A stretch of DNA of 64,000 bases from Nocardiopsis_C rhodophaea (GTDB lineage Bacteria; Actinomycetota; Actinomycetes; Streptosporangiales; Streptosporangiaceae): NCBI RefSeq assembly GCF_039530945.1, contig NZ_BAAAPC010000016.1, positions 1 to 64,000 on the forward strand, given 5' to 3'. A model generated the notes under the pieces. The model was not told the origin of the DNA, did no database searches, and was given only the letters and a program-made list of their open reading frames with translations. The position numbers and the translations under genes are program-made. The first letter of the stretch is position 1; each line of letters begins with the position of its first letter. Shown one piece after another: positions 1-8,707 of this stretch.

Positions 1-100
1 CCGGGTCGGCCAGCGCATTCTCGCGTTGACCGCCGCGGTCTGGAACAACCACCGCATGGGCCATCCCGTCCTCCGATCACTCACCGGATACGACCATTAA
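1..100 (+). mobile_element. IS982-like transposase, C-terminal fragment cut by the window edge
   Basis: Reading from base 2, the frame gives 32 residues ending at TAA (98-100). They include LALTAAVWNN and end in PVLRSLTGYDH. From memory this closely resembles the C-terminus of actinobacterial IS982-family DDE transposases, which end in a TAA/A-WHN...PV-RSL-YDH pattern. The catalytic residues lie upstream of the window, so whether the element is intact cannot be told. No clear terminal inverted repeat or target duplication was recognised just after it. Confidence 0.7.
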
Positions 101-512
101 CAGCCCTACAAGGAATCACTCGTCTAGGCGAGCGCCCTCCGCCCGCGGGGAAAGGCCGCGGCGCGGACGGCCACTACTGGTCCCGTGATTGATCCTGACC
201 GGAACCACCTGCCATGCGCTTCCCCCTCGTCGGCAATGCGCGGGGCATATCGCGACATTTCCCGCCCTGTCCGACGCCGCGCACCAGGGTGAAAGCAAAC
301 CCCAAGTGCGCTGAAAGCCGGATCAGGCAAGCTCTAGTGCTGAGAGCGAGGCACGGCCGGTACTTCCCCGCGGCCGTGCACGCTCACAGCACGCGGGCCG
401 GGTCCCTCCGCGGGTCCCGGATCCCCGGGGGCCGGAGGACGGACGGTCCGCGGGGATAGTGGGGCGAACCCCTCCCGGGGTCGCCGGCGCCTGGCGGGAT
501 CGGCGGGGATGG
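101..512. other. Non-coding stretch after the transposase end
   Basis: About 410 bases lie between the transposase stop and the 3' end of the minus-strand SARP gene. The short open frames here have poor start contexts and look like GC-driven noise. The right end of the insertion element should lie in the first tens of bases, but I could not define it. The rest is probably downstream flank of the regulator gene. No convincing gene or hairpin terminator was identified. Confidence 0.4.
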
Positions 513-2135
513 TCACTCTCGCCAGGCGCATCCGCTCGGCGGCGGATCACCGAGCAGGAAGCGCGGGTCGCCGCCCAGCGCAGCGGCCACGCGCTCCACC
601 ACGTCGGCCTCGCGGCGGGCCTCAATCTCTGCGGCCAGCTCCGCGATGCCGCTGTCCGGATGGGTCGTCAGCCATGCGGCCACCATCCGGATCGGCAACG
701 GGAGCCGCTCCGCCGCCTCGGCCAGCCGACGTACGGCCCCGGTCTCCGCTGCGGCCCGCCGCGCGCCGACCAGGTCGCGCAGCAGCTCCACCGCCTCTTC
801 CTCGGAGAGCGCGCCGACCGCCAGCGCGGGCATGCCATCGCGCGCGATGAGGTCGGCCAGCCAGTACCTGCTGGTGACGATGACCCCGCATGACGACGCC
901 CCCGGAAGCAGCGGGCGCACCTGCGCCGCGCAGTTCGCGTTGTCCAAGACCATGAGCACCCGGCGCGACGCCAGCACCGAACGCAGCAGCGCCGCGCGCT
1001 CGTCCGTGTCCACGGGAACGCCCTCGACCACGCCGAAAGCGCCCAGGAAGCGCCGCAGCACCATCCCCGGCGGCAGCGGTGCCCCGCCCTCCCCGCGCAG
1101 GTCGACATAGAGCTGGCCGTCAGGAAAGCTTCGAGCCGCCCCATGCGCCCAGTGCACCGCGAGCGCCGTGCACCCCGCGCCGCGCGGCCCGCTGATCAGT
1201 ACCCGGCCCGCCGACCGCGGCCCCCCGCCGACCCGCCGCTCCACCTCCACCAGCTCCTCCGCGCGCCCCACGAAACCGTTCGTGTCGGCCGGAAGCTGCG
1301 CCGGGACGGAACGCTGCCCGCGCCACGCCCGCCCCCGCACCGCCGTGATCCGCGCCGAACGCTGGCGCGGCACGCTCGGCGCTTCAAGCGTGCCCCGGAG
1401 CACGCCGTGGAACGTCTCCCGCAGGCCCCGCCCCGGGTCCACGCCGAGCCGGTCGGCCAGAACCCGGCGCGTCTTCTCGTAGGCCTCCAGCGCCTCACTC
1501 TGCCGTCCGCACTGGTAGAGCGCCGTCATGCGCAGCCGGACGAGCTCCTCGCGCTCGGGGTGCCGGGCCGTTACCCCCGCGAGCAGGTCCAGCACCTCCC
1601 CCGGCCGCCCCCGTGCTATTTCGGCCCCGCACCGCTCCTCGGTCGCGCGCAGAAGCTCCTCCCGGACCTGGGAGACGTCCTGTTCGTGCAGCGTGTCGGA
1701 GGAGATGTCGAGCAGCACCGGCCCCCGCCACAGGTCAACGGCCTGTCGCAGCGCGTCGCACCGGCGCGGGAGATCGCCCTGGTGCTCGGCCTCCCGCGCG
1801 GCCAGCATCAGCTCACGGAAGCGCAGCAGGTCGAGCTGGTGGGCGGCGAGTTCGATGCGATAGCCGGACGCCGAACTGGTGATCAGGGGGCTGTCGTGGA
1901 TCTTCGCCAGTGCCGCTCGCAGCCGTGCCACCTGGACCTGCAGGGCGCCGATGCGGGAGCCCTGAGGTCGCGGGCCCCACATGCGCTCGACGATCTCCTC
2001 CACCGGGACGGTGCGATTGGCGCGCAGCAGGAGGGTGGCCAGCAGGATTCGGCGCTTTCCACCCCGGAGGCGGAACGGGGCGTCCGCGACCTGAGCGGTG
2101 AGCGGTCCTAGCACTCCGAACGAGATATCCGCCAA
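513..2135 (-). CDS. AfsR/SARP-family regulator with BTAD and NB-ARC-like domains; short form with degenerate P-loop
   Basis: 540-residue transcriptional regulator. An OmpR-type winged helix (about residues 1-96, starting MADISFGVLGPL) is followed by a bacterial transcriptional activation domain (about 100-245) and an NB-ARC-like nucleotide-binding domain from about 285. The TTG at 2135 is chosen because the SARP fold starts there and a GGGGGTG stretch precedes it; the open frame itself runs up to 2300. Two oddities are visible. The Walker A motif reads GPRGAGCT (316-323), so Cys322 replaces the invariant Lys. The protein also ends soon after the NTPase domain, without the TPR region of full AfsR proteins. 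It may be a SARP whose ATPase part has decayed. It diverges from the murR gene. Its target is unknown. Confidence 0.8.
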   Translation of the reverse strand: MADISFGVLGPLTAQVADAPFRLRGGKRRILLATLLLRANRTVPVEEIVERMWGPRPQGSRIGALQVQVARLRAALAKIHDSPLITSSASGYRIELAAHQLDLLRFRELMLAAREAEHQGDLPRRCDALRQAVDLWRGPVLLDISSDTLHEQDVSQVREELLRATEERCGAEIARGRPGEVLDLLAGVTARHPEREELVRLRMTALYQCGRQSEALEAYEKTRRVLADRLGVDPGRGLRETFHGVLRGTLEAPSVPRQRSARITAVRGRAWRGQRSVPAQLPADTNGFVGRAEELVEVERRVGGGPRSAGRVLISGPRGAGCTALAVHWAHGAARSFPDGQLYVDLRGEGGAPLPPGMVLRRFLGAFGVVEGVPVDTDERAALLRSVLASRRVLMVLDNANCAAQVRPLLPGASSCGVIVTSRYWLADLIARDGMPALAVGALSEEEAVELLRDLVGARRAAAETGAVRRLAEAAERLPLPIRMVAAWLTTHPDSGIAELAAEIEARREADVVERVAAALGGDPRFLLGDPPPSGCAWRE

Positions 2136-2312
2136 GGCGACACCCCCGTAGGCTCGGCTTTTCCCTCCCCTCACATTCCCCCGGGGTGTTGTGGGATCGG
2201 TGCAGGCCCTTCTACAGTGCCGGTCGGTCCGGCGGGGTCGCAAACGACACCGCATCACCCCCTCCACTTGTGTCACCGCCGGAAACCACCAAAAATTCAT
2301 CCGCTTCGTACA

Positions 2313-2344
2313 TTGACTCCGGCGCTGGACCGAAAGAAACTTTC
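2313..2344 (+). promoter_or_regulatory. Candidate promoter and RpiR/MurR operator upstream of the murQ cluster
   Basis: A TTGACT hexamer (2313-2318) is followed 13 bases later by the inverted repeat GAAAG-AAA-CTTTC (2332-2344). The repeat would overlap the -10 region, a typical repressor position. From memory, RpiR-family MurNAc regulators often recognise GAAA/TTTC-type palindromes, so this is a reasonable self-operator for the RpiR gene starting at 2462. The 326-base gap between the divergent regulators holds no gene I can support. Confidence 0.45.
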
Positions 2345-2461
2345 CAACATGGCGAAAAAGGCGAAGCCCTGCCTGGTCCGAACGGCCGCTGCCGGACGGA
2401 GCGGCCGACTTCGCCCCATCGCGACAGCCGATTCACGTCGGCCGAGAGGCGAGTGAGGACT

Positions 2462-3424
2462 ATGACGGCGGAGGGCGACGCCACCGCGAACGGCACGGGG
2501 AGACCGGACGACGCCACGGCCAAGTCGCCGCCGTCGACAGTACTGCGTGTCAGGTCACTCCTGCCATCCCTCGCACCCGCCGAACAGCGCGTGGCGGAGC
2601 GCATCATCGACGACCCCGAGCGCGTTGCCGCCTCCTCCATCACCCAGCTCGCCAAGGACTGCGACACCTCCGAGGCGACCGTCATCCGCTTCTGCCGCAC
2701 CATCGACTTCACCGGCTACCGCGAGCTCCGACTCACCCTCGCCACCGAGGTCGGGCAGGCCCGGGGCGCGGGCATCAGCGCACGCGAGGTCGCCAGCGAT
2801 ATCAACCCCGACGACACGCTGGTGACCGTCGTGGAGAAGATCGCCTACACCGACGCCCGCGCGGTCGAGGACACCGGGGCGCAGCTCGATGTCGGTACGC
2901 TGGAGACCGTCGTCGAGGCGCTGGCGGCGGCACGGCGCATCGACGTGTACGGGGTGGGCGCGAGCGCCTTCGTCGCCGCCGACTTCCAGCAGAAACTGCA
3001 CCGGATCGGCCTCGCGTCCTTCGCATGGTCGGACAACCACGTGATGCTGACGAGCGCGGCGCTGCTCAGCGAGGGCGACGTGGCCATCGCCATTTCGCAC
3101 AGCGGAACCACCATCGATACGATCAACGCGCTGGCCGAGGCCAAACGCCGCGGCGCCACAACAGTGGCCATCACCAATTTCCCCCGCTCCCCCATCAGCC
3201 AGAGCGCGGATCATCTGCTGACCACCGCCGCACGCGAGACCACCTTCCGCTCCGGGGCCACGGCGAGCCGCCTCGCCCAGCTCACCGTGGTCGACTGCCT
3301 GTTCGTCGGTCTCGCCCAGCTGCGCTACGCGGACAGCCGCACGGCCCTGGAGACCACCTACCAGGCGGTACGGGGACTGCGCGTCGGTGAGGCGCGGCGG
3401 CAGAGCCGAGCCAGCGACGGCTGA
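2462..3424 (+). CDS. RpiR-family transcriptional regulator (MurR-like) with SIS domain
   Basis: 320-residue regulator. An N-terminal HTH_6 domain (about residues 20-100, with the ITQLAKDCDTSEATVIRFCR helix-turn-helix) is followed by a SIS sugar-phosphate-binding domain (about 130-270, with YGVGASAFVAADF and ISHSGTTIDT). The SIS domain would sense an amino-sugar phosphate. ATG 2462 is chosen because a GAGGCGAGTGAGGA stretch precedes it and the family fold begins soon after; the open frame extends back to 2186 with no family similarity. murQ follows 75 bases downstream, which makes MurNAc-6-phosphate the likely ligand. It probably controls this cluster, with a palindromic operator candidate at 2332-2344. 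Confidence 0.88.
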   Translation: MTAEGDATANGTGRPDDATAKSPPSTVLRVRSLLPSLAPAEQRVAERIIDDPERVAASSITQLAKDCDTSEATVIRFCRTIDFTGYRELRLTLATEVGQARGAGISAREVASDINPDDTLVTVVEKIAYTDARAVEDTGAQLDVGTLETVVEALAAARRIDVYGVGASAFVAADFQQKLHRIGLASFAWSDNHVMLTSAALLSEGDVAIAISHSGTTIDTINALAEAKRRGATTVAITNFPRSPISQSADHLLTTAARETTFRSGATASRLAQLTVVDCLFVGLAQLRYADSRTALETTYQAVRGLRVGEARRQSRASDG

Positions 3425-3499
3425 TGCGGAGCCGGTCCGACGGCGCGAGGGAGCACGCGCGGCGGGTCCGGACTCCTGACCAACGAAGAGGGGGCCGCC

Positions 3500-4480
3500 A
3501 TGAAGTCGGACCACGAGAGCGCCAGCGCGGAAAGGAGCCCACTGGACATGTCAGCCACTCCCGCGGGACACGTGGAGATCGTACGGGCGCCGACCGAGCG
3601 CAGGAACTCCGGCACCTACGACATCGACCTGCTGCCGACAATCGACGTGCTGCGGGAGATCAACGCCGAGGATGCGACCGTCGCGCGCGCCGTGAGCGCG
3701 GTCCTGCCGGAGGTGGCGCGGGCGGTCGACATGGGTGTCGAGACGCTGCGCGGCGGGGGACGCATTCACTACTTCGGCGCCGGCACGTCCGGCAGGATCG
3801 CCAGCATGGACGCGGCCGAGTTGCCGCCCACGTTCGGCGTCGAAGAGGGGCTGGTGGTGGCGCACCACGCGGGGGGCTCACCGGCACTCGGCCACGCTCT
3901 GGAGGGCAGCGAGGACGACGCCGACCTCGGCTACGCCGACGCCGCGGATCTCACGCACGGCGACCTCGCGGTCGGGCTGGCCGCCAGCGGGCGCACGCCC
4001 TACATCGCCGGGGCACTGCGCCGGGCGGCGGAGGTGGGTGCGCGCACGGTGCTGGTGTCCGCCAACCCCAACGCTCCGCTCGCCGCCCACGCCGATGTGC
4101 ACATCGGCGTCGACACGGGGGCGGAGGTCATCGCCGGGTCGACCCGGATGAAGGCGGGGACGGCCCAGAAGCTCGTGCTCAACGCGTTCTCCACGGCGAT
4201 GATGGTGCGGATGGGCCACACCTACTCCAACCTGATGGTGGGGGTGAACGCGAGCAACGCCAAGCTGCGCGGGCGGGTGGTCACCATCCTCACCGAGGCC
4301 AGCGGGCAGTCCGAGGAGGCCTGCGCCGAGGCGCTGGCCCGTGCCCAAGGCGACACCAAGGTCGCCCTGGTCGCGCTGCTGACCGGTGTGGACACCCAGC
4401 ACGCGGCGGCCGAGGTCGTGGCGGCGGGCGGACAGGTCCGCGAGGCGCTGCGCCGTATCGGTTCCGCCGACCCGCGCTAG
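3500..4480 (+). CDS. murQ: N-acetylmuramic acid 6-phosphate etherase
   Basis: 326 residues. MurQ cleaves the D-lactyl ether of MurNAc-6-phosphate to give GlcNAc-6-phosphate and D-lactate in cytoplasmic peptidoglycan recycling or salvage. The SIS signature HYFGAGTSGRIASMDAAELP and the C-terminal NAKLRGRVVTILTEASGQ are typical of the family and the length is normal. Start ATG 3500 has AGAGGGGG before it; ATG 3548, after AAAGGAG, is an alternative giving 310 residues. The gene sits between an RpiR regulator and a sugar ABC importer, so the cluster probably imports and degrades muropeptide-derived sugars. No MurNAc kinase or PTS component is visible here. Confidence 0.92.
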   Translation: MKSDHESASAERSPLDMSATPAGHVEIVRAPTERRNSGTYDIDLLPTIDVLREINAEDATVARAVSAVLPEVARAVDMGVETLRGGGRIHYFGAGTSGRIASMDAAELPPTFGVEEGLVVAHHAGGSPALGHALEGSEDDADLGYADAADLTHGDLAVGLAASGRTPYIAGALRRAAEVGARTVLVSANPNAPLAAHADVHIGVDTGAEVIAGSTRMKAGTAQKLVLNAFSTAMMVRMGHTYSNLMVGVNASNAKLRGRVVTILTEASGQSEEACAEALARAQGDTKVALVALLTGVDTQHAAAEVVAAGGQVREALRRIGSADPR

Positions 4481-4611
4481 GAGGGCGGGCCGACACCACA
4501 GCACCGCGGCCGACCGCCACGAGAGGAGCGGCAGACAGGCACAGCCGACACGGTCACCACCACGGCCGCCGTCACCGGCACGGCGCCGTCGCACCGAGAG
4601 GGGTCTTTCCG

Positions 4612-5985
4612 ATGTCCCATCCGTCGACGACCGTCCCCCACGCTGGCGGGACCGTGCCGCGCGGCGCGCTACGCCCTCGATCGGCCAGCGCCCGCCACCG
4701 GTCCCCCCGGCCGATCACGCTCCTCGCCGCCGCCTTGGCGGCGGTGACCGCGCTGACGGGCTGCGCCCCCGGCACCGACGGCGGCCCGGACGGCGACGGA
4801 GGCGGGGAGACCACCCTCACCGTATGGAGCTGGCGGCCCGAGGACGCCGCCGGGTACGAGCGGATCTTCGACGCCTACGAAAAACGCCACCCCGGCGTGA
4901 AGGTGGAGTTCACCGGCCACAAGAACACCGAGTACCCCGCCATCCTGCAGACCGGCCTCACCCAGCGTTCCGGCGGCCCCGACATCGTCCAGCTCAAGCC
5001 CTACGGCCCCGTTCAGGCGTTCATCGAGGCGGGTCAGCTGGCCGCGCTCGACGAGCATGTGGACCTGTCGTCCTGGCCCGACGAAACCGTCGACGCCGCG
5101 CGCGGACGCGAGGACGGCCGGATCTACGGCGTCCCCTTCGCCCTGCAGACACTCGGCGTGCTGTACAACCGGGAGATCTTCGCCGAACACGACCTCGAAC
5201 CCCCGAAGACCTGGGGCGACATGATCGACGCGGCGAAGACGCTGAAGAAGGCCGACGTCATCCCGTTCGCCACCTCCGGGCAGGAACCGTGGGTGCTGGC
5301 CCTCCTGCGCGAGACCATGGGCGCCACCCGCGTGGGCGGCGACGCGTTCGCCCAGAAGGTGCTCGACGGGACGACCGACTTCACCGACCCCGACTACGTG
5401 GCGTCGCTGCGGGCGGTCGCGGACCTGAAGCCCTACCTGCCGTCCGACGTCACCGCCGTCGGCTACACGGACGCCCAGACCCTCTTCACCAGCGGAAGGG
5501 CCGCGATGTACCCGGGCGGCGCCTTCGAACTGGCCCCGTTCCGGCAGGCCAACCCGGACCTGGACATCGGCTACTTCGACGCCCCGGTCGTCCCGGGGTC
5601 GCCGGTCGACGCGCCGCTGACCCCCGGCTTCGCCGACGGCTCCTACGGAGTCAACAACGCCTCCGAGAACAAGGACGCGGCGGTCGAGCTCGTGGCGTGG
5701 ATGGCCACCGAGGAGTTCGGGCGGGCGTTCGCCGAGGAGCTGCAGCAGATCCCGGCCGTTCCCGGCGTGGAACCGGCCGACCCGCTGCTCGCCGCGATGC
5801 TGCGGGGGTACCAGGAGCACGGAACGCCGTACATGATGGGCGTGCACTTCGGGTACGGCGATCCCCTGGGCCGCGACGCCGAGGGGATGGCGCTCGCCTC
5901 CCTGCTCCTCGGGGAGATCACGGCGGAGGAAGCCGGCAAGCAGGTGCAGAAGGACGTCTCGGCGTGGTTCGAGCCGACGGGGTGA
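4612..5985 (+). CDS. Sugar ABC transporter substrate-binding lipoprotein
   Basis: 457-residue family 1 (MalE/UgpB-like) solute-binding protein. An N-terminal hydrophobic segment ends in a lipobox LTGC with the lipidated Cys at about residue 51, so it is anchored outside the membrane. The mature part has the usual TVWSWRPEDAAGYERIF opening and a YGVNNAS segment. ATG 4612 follows a GAGAGGGG ribosome site; the open frame continues back to 3424 only as a shadow of murQ. It lies 131 bases after murQ and before two permease genes. An amino sugar such as MurNAc or GlcNAc is a context-based guess for its ligand. Confidence 0.88.
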   Translation: MSHPSTTVPHAGGTVPRGALRPRSASARHRSPRPITLLAAALAAVTALTGCAPGTDGGPDGDGGGETTLTVWSWRPEDAAGYERIFDAYEKRHPGVKVEFTGHKNTEYPAILQTGLTQRSGGPDIVQLKPYGPVQAFIEAGQLAALDEHVDLSSWPDETVDAARGREDGRIYGVPFALQTLGVLYNREIFAEHDLEPPKTWGDMIDAAKTLKKADVIPFATSGQEPWVLALLRETMGATRVGGDAFAQKVLDGTTDFTDPDYVASLRAVADLKPYLPSDVTAVGYTDAQTLFTSGRAAMYPGGAFELAPFRQANPDLDIGYFDAPVVPGSPVDAPLTPGFADGSYGVNNASENKDAAVELVAWMATEEFGRAFAEELQQIPAVPGVEPADPLLAAMLRGYQEHGTPYMMGVHFGYGDPLGRDAEGMALASLLLGEITAEEAGKQVQKDVSAWFEPTG

Positions 5986-6119
5986 CCCCTCTCCCACGTC
6001 GGCGACGGGGATTTTGGGCACGCGCCGCTCGGCCGCTCGGCGAGCGACCGCGTCCGGCGCTGTTCCCGCCCGCCGCGCGGGAACCGGCCGCGGGATCCGA
6101 AGCGAGAACGGAGGTCGCT

Positions 6120-6287
6120 GTGCTGATGACGTGGTGCTCGCCCAGCGCGAAGCGGCCCGACCGCACGGCGCTCGCGCGAGCGAGCCGAGCCGCCCGGAAA
6201 GCTGACCGGCGCTGCCGGTCCCGCTGGACGGTACGCCGGACTCCTCCCCGCCCCCTTAGCCTGGGCCTACTCCGGGAGACGGGGTGA
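6120..6287 (+). CDS. Possible small basic peptide ORF coupled to the permease gene
   Basis: A 55-codon frame starts at GTG 6120, preceded by ACGGAGGT at good spacing, and stops at TGA 6285-6287. It overlaps the permease start by four bases (GTGA). The product is extremely Arg-rich (RASRAARKADRRCRSRW) and matches nothing I know. The gap between binding protein and permease is unusually long (298 bases), which leaves room for a real gene. High GC alone could also produce this frame, so it is kept as a weak candidate. Confidence 0.25.
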   Translation: MLMTWCSPSAKRPDRTALARASRAARKADRRCRSRWTVRRTPPRPLSLGLLRETG

Positions 6288-7213
6288 GCGGCGGCGCGCG
6301 GCGGGTGGCGCGCGACCGGCCCCCGTGGTGGGTTCTGGCACTCTTCCTGCTGCCCGCCGTGGCCCTTTACACCCTGTTCGTCGTCTACCCCCTGGTCAGC
6401 GCGCTGCAGTACAGCATGTTCTCCTGGCAGGGCACGCAGCGGCTGGGCTTCGCCGGTCTGGACAACTTCGCCCACCTGTTCGGCGGCGTCTACGGCGATC
6501 GGCTGTGGCGCGCGTTCGGGCACAATCTCGCGTTCTTCGCGGGCACGATGCTGGTGCAGACGACGCTGGGCCTCGCGTTCGCTGTGCTGCTGCGGCACAC
6601 CCGCGCGGGGCGGCGGTTCCTGCAGGCCGCCTATGTGCTGCCGCATCTGGTCAGCCCGATCGTCGTCGGCTACCTGTGGAGCCTCATGCTCAGCCCGCAG
6701 TTCGGCGCTGTCAACGCCGCGCTGCGTGCGGTCGGCTTGGACGCGCTGGCCCTGCCGTGGACCGGCGATCCGGCGCTGGCACTGCCCACCCTGATCCTGG
6801 TGAACGCCTGGCAGTGGATCGGCTTTCCGATGCTGCTGTTCTCGGCGGCGCTGGCCGCGATACCGCCGGAGTACGAGGAGGCCGCGCGGGTCGACGGCGC
6901 GTCCGGGTGGCAGGCGTTCCGGACGGTGACGCTGCCGCTGCTGGTGCCCGCCATCGGCATCGTCACGGTGCTGACGTTCATCGGGAACATGAACGTGCTG
7001 GACCTCGTCTACGCGATGCAGGGCTCCCAGGGCGCCCCCGCCGGGGCCACCGATGTGCTGGGGCTGCTGTTCTACCGCACCGCGTTCAACAACCCCGATC
7101 CGGGTGCCGTCGGCCAGGCGTCGGCGCTGGCCGTGGTGATGTTCGTGTTCATCTTCGGGGTATCGATCGCCGCCACGCGCGTGCTGCGCCGCCGGGAGGC
7201 CCAACTGCGATGA
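6284..7213 (+). CDS. Sugar ABC transporter permease (MalF/UgpA type)
   Basis: 309-residue integral membrane protein with about six transmembrane helices. The first is near residues 15-38 (WWVLALFLLPAVALYTLFVV). The cytoplasmic EAA loop reads EYEEAARVDGASGWQAFRTV, where the ATPase docks. Start GTG 6284 follows GGGAGACGG. It overlaps the next permease by four bases (ATGA at 7210-7213), so the two are translationally coupled and probably form a heterodimer. No ATPase gene is nearby. Actinomycete sugar importers of this class commonly share an unlinked MsiK-type ATPase, which is the likely explanation. Confidence 0.9.
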   Translation: MSGGARRVARDRPPWWVLALFLLPAVALYTLFVVYPLVSALQYSMFSWQGTQRLGFAGLDNFAHLFGGVYGDRLWRAFGHNLAFFAGTMLVQTTLGLAFAVLLRHTRAGRRFLQAAYVLPHLVSPIVVGYLWSLMLSPQFGAVNAALRAVGLDALALPWTGDPALALPTLILVNAWQWIGFPMLLFSAALAAIPPEYEEAARVDGASGWQAFRTVTLPLLVPAIGIVTVLTFIGNMNVLDLVYAMQGSQGAPAGATDVLGLLFYRTAFNNPDPGAVGQASALAVVMFVFIFGVSIAATRVLRRREAQLR

Positions 7214-8100
7214 CGACGACCCTCCGCCCCTCCCCCACGCCCCCCGCCACCACCCGGGCACGACATCCCCGCCGCTCCTCCGGTCCGCCGCTGGCCGACG
7301 TCGCGGTGCGCCTGCTGCTGTGGGGTTACGCGGTGGTGGCGCTCGCCCCCCTCGCGCTCATGGTGCTCTCCTCCCTGCGCCCCGAGGCCGAACTGCGCGC
7401 CGACCCGCTCGGGCTGCCCACTGCCCCGGCGTTCGACAACTACGCCCGGGCGTGGGTGGAGGCCGACTTCGGCGGCTACTTCATCAACTCGCTGCTGGTG
7501 ACGCTGGGTGCGGTAGTACTCGGTACAGGCGTGTCGGTGCTCGCGGCTTACGTACTGGGCCGGTACGCGTTCCCCGGTGCGGCGCTGGTGCTGGGCTATC
7601 TGGTCGCCGGGCTCATGATTCCCATCCGGCTCGGCATCGTGCCGGTGTTCTACCTGTTCGACTCGCTGGGCCTGCTCGACTCGCGGTTGGGGCTGGTCCT
7701 GGTGTACGCGGCCAGCGGCGTGCCGTTCGCGGTGTTCATCCTGACCGCGTTCTTCCGCCAGGTACCGGGCGAACTGGCCGAGGCGGCCCGGATCGACGGC
7801 GCGGGCGAGCTCCGGCTGTTCGCCCAGGTCATGCTGCCGCAGGTGCGCCCAGCGCTGGCCACGGTGATGCTATTCCAGAGCATCCAGCTGTGGAACGACT
7901 TCTTCTTCCCGCTGGTACTGATCCGGGACAGCGCGAAGTACACGCTGCCCGTGGGACTGACCGCGTTCTTCACCGAGTACGGCCTGAACCAGTCGCTGCT
8001 GTACGCCGGGCTGGTCATCACGACGCTGCCGCTGGTGGTGATGTTCCTGCTGGCCACCCGCCAGGTGGTCGACGGACTGACAGCGGGTATCGGCCGCTGA
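7210..8100 (+). CDS. Sugar ABC transporter permease (MalG/UgpE type)
   Basis: 296-residue second permease subunit with about six transmembrane helices. The EAA loop reads ELAEAARIDGAGELRLFAQV and is followed by LPQVRPALATV. The segment FFPLVLIRDSAKYTLPVGL is typical of CUT1 permeases. Its ATG lies inside the stop of the upstream permease gene. It ends the murQ/ABC cluster: the next gene is convergent and only 25 bases away, so transcription must stop in or just after this gene, although no strong hairpin was seen. Confidence 0.9.
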   Translation: MTTTLRPSPTPPATTRARHPRRSSGPPLADVAVRLLLWGYAVVALAPLALMVLSSLRPEAELRADPLGLPTAPAFDNYARAWVEADFGGYFINSLLVTLGAVVLGTGVSVLAAYVLGRYAFPGAALVLGYLVAGLMIPIRLGIVPVFYLFDSLGLLDSRLGLVLVYAASGVPFAVFILTAFFRQVPGELAEAARIDGAGELRLFAQVMLPQVRPALATVMLFQSIQLWNDFFFPLVLIRDSAKYTLPVGLTAFFTEYGLNQSLLYAGLVITTLPLVVMFLLATRQVVDGLTAGIGR

Positions 8101-8125
8101 GCGGTCCCTCGCGCGGGTGCGGTGC

Positions 8126-8404
8126 CTAGTCCGCTGCGTCGGCGCTACCCGCGGGCTTCTCGGCAACGTAGGTGCCCCGTTGTGGGACCACGAACAAAAT
8201 GCCCTCGTCGACCAGCACCCGTATCGCCTTGCGGACCGTTGGACGCGACAGGCCGAAGTCCTGAACGAGCCGTTCCTCCGATGGGATGGGGCGCCGTGGT
8301 TTGTAGTCGCCACGCTGAATCTGAGCGCGCAGGATCGCCGCAAGCTGGCGATAGGGCGGGATGGGGTCGTCGTGCTCAATCTCGTCATCGGGTCCGAAGT
8401 CCAT
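8126..8404 (-). CDS. Small GntR-family repressor consisting of the DNA-binding domain only
   Basis: 92-residue protein with a complete GntR winged helix: IPPYRQLAAILRAQIQRGDY, then PSEERLVQDFGLSRPTVRKA and a VPQRGTYV wing. There is no C-terminal effector domain of the FadR, HutC or MocR type. Such stand-alone GntR heads are common in actinomycetes. It is transcribed away from two tiny genes across a gap containing inverted and direct TCACGT repeats (8447-8476). It likely represses itself and that pair. Confidence 0.82.
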   Translation of the reverse strand: MDFGPDDEIEHDDPIPPYRQLAAILRAQIQRGDYKPRRPIPSEERLVQDFGLSRPTVRKAIRVLVDEGILFVVPQRGTYVAEKPAGSADAAD

Positions 8405-8446
8405 GGTCCCGAAGGTAAATGTGAGCTGACCACCCCCCTCTTTCCG

Positions 8447-8476
8447 TTACGTCTATTCACGTAAACTCACGTTAAG
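8447..8476. promoter_or_regulatory. Operator-like repeats between the gntR gene and the small-gene pair
   Basis: A perfect inverted repeat TTACGT-N6-ACGTAA spans 8447-8464. The half-site TCACGT also occurs twice in direct orientation at 8457-8462 and 8467-8472, ten bases apart (one helical turn). This arrangement lies 43 bases upstream of the gntR start and about 85 bases upstream of the small gene at 8561. It is a good candidate site for the GntR protein. Confidence 0.5.
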
Positions 8477-8560
8477 GGTATCCTCGACAACAAGAAGACC
8501 CCGGCGAGTCTGGCCGGACTCCCGGGGCACGGCCACCAGCTACCAAGGAGCTGATGACAG

Positions 8561-8707
8561 ATGAAGACTAACCGTGCCCGGCATCGCTGCGCGAGCCGCG
8601 TTCGCCCCTACCTCCGTGTGCTGGAACACCAGCGCGTGGTCGAGAACCACCGTTTCCGCCAGTTCGCCCGGCTGGCCGCCCTGGCCGACACGGGGGTCCA
8701 CCGATGA
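8561..8707 (+). CDS. Tiny hypothetical protein (48 residues) upstream of a coupled gene
   Basis: 48 codons from ATG 8561 to TGA 8705-8707, with AAGGAG ten bases upstream. The product is basic and has no recognised domain; it ends with FRQFARLAALADTGVHR. Its stop overlaps the start of the next gene by ATGA (8704-8707), which strongly suggests real translation and coupling. A five-codon frame (ATG 8554) also lies between the ribosome site and this start, so initiation may be complex. It belongs with the divergent GntR regulator. Function unknown. Confidence 0.55.
   Translation: MKTNRARHRCASRVRPYLRVLEHQRVVENHRFRQFARLAALADTGVHR

Noticed and set aside
3424..4611. In-frame extension of the sugar-binding protein back through murQ
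   Set aside because: Arg-rich shadow of murQ; the real start at 4612 has a ribosome site and a lipoprotein signal.
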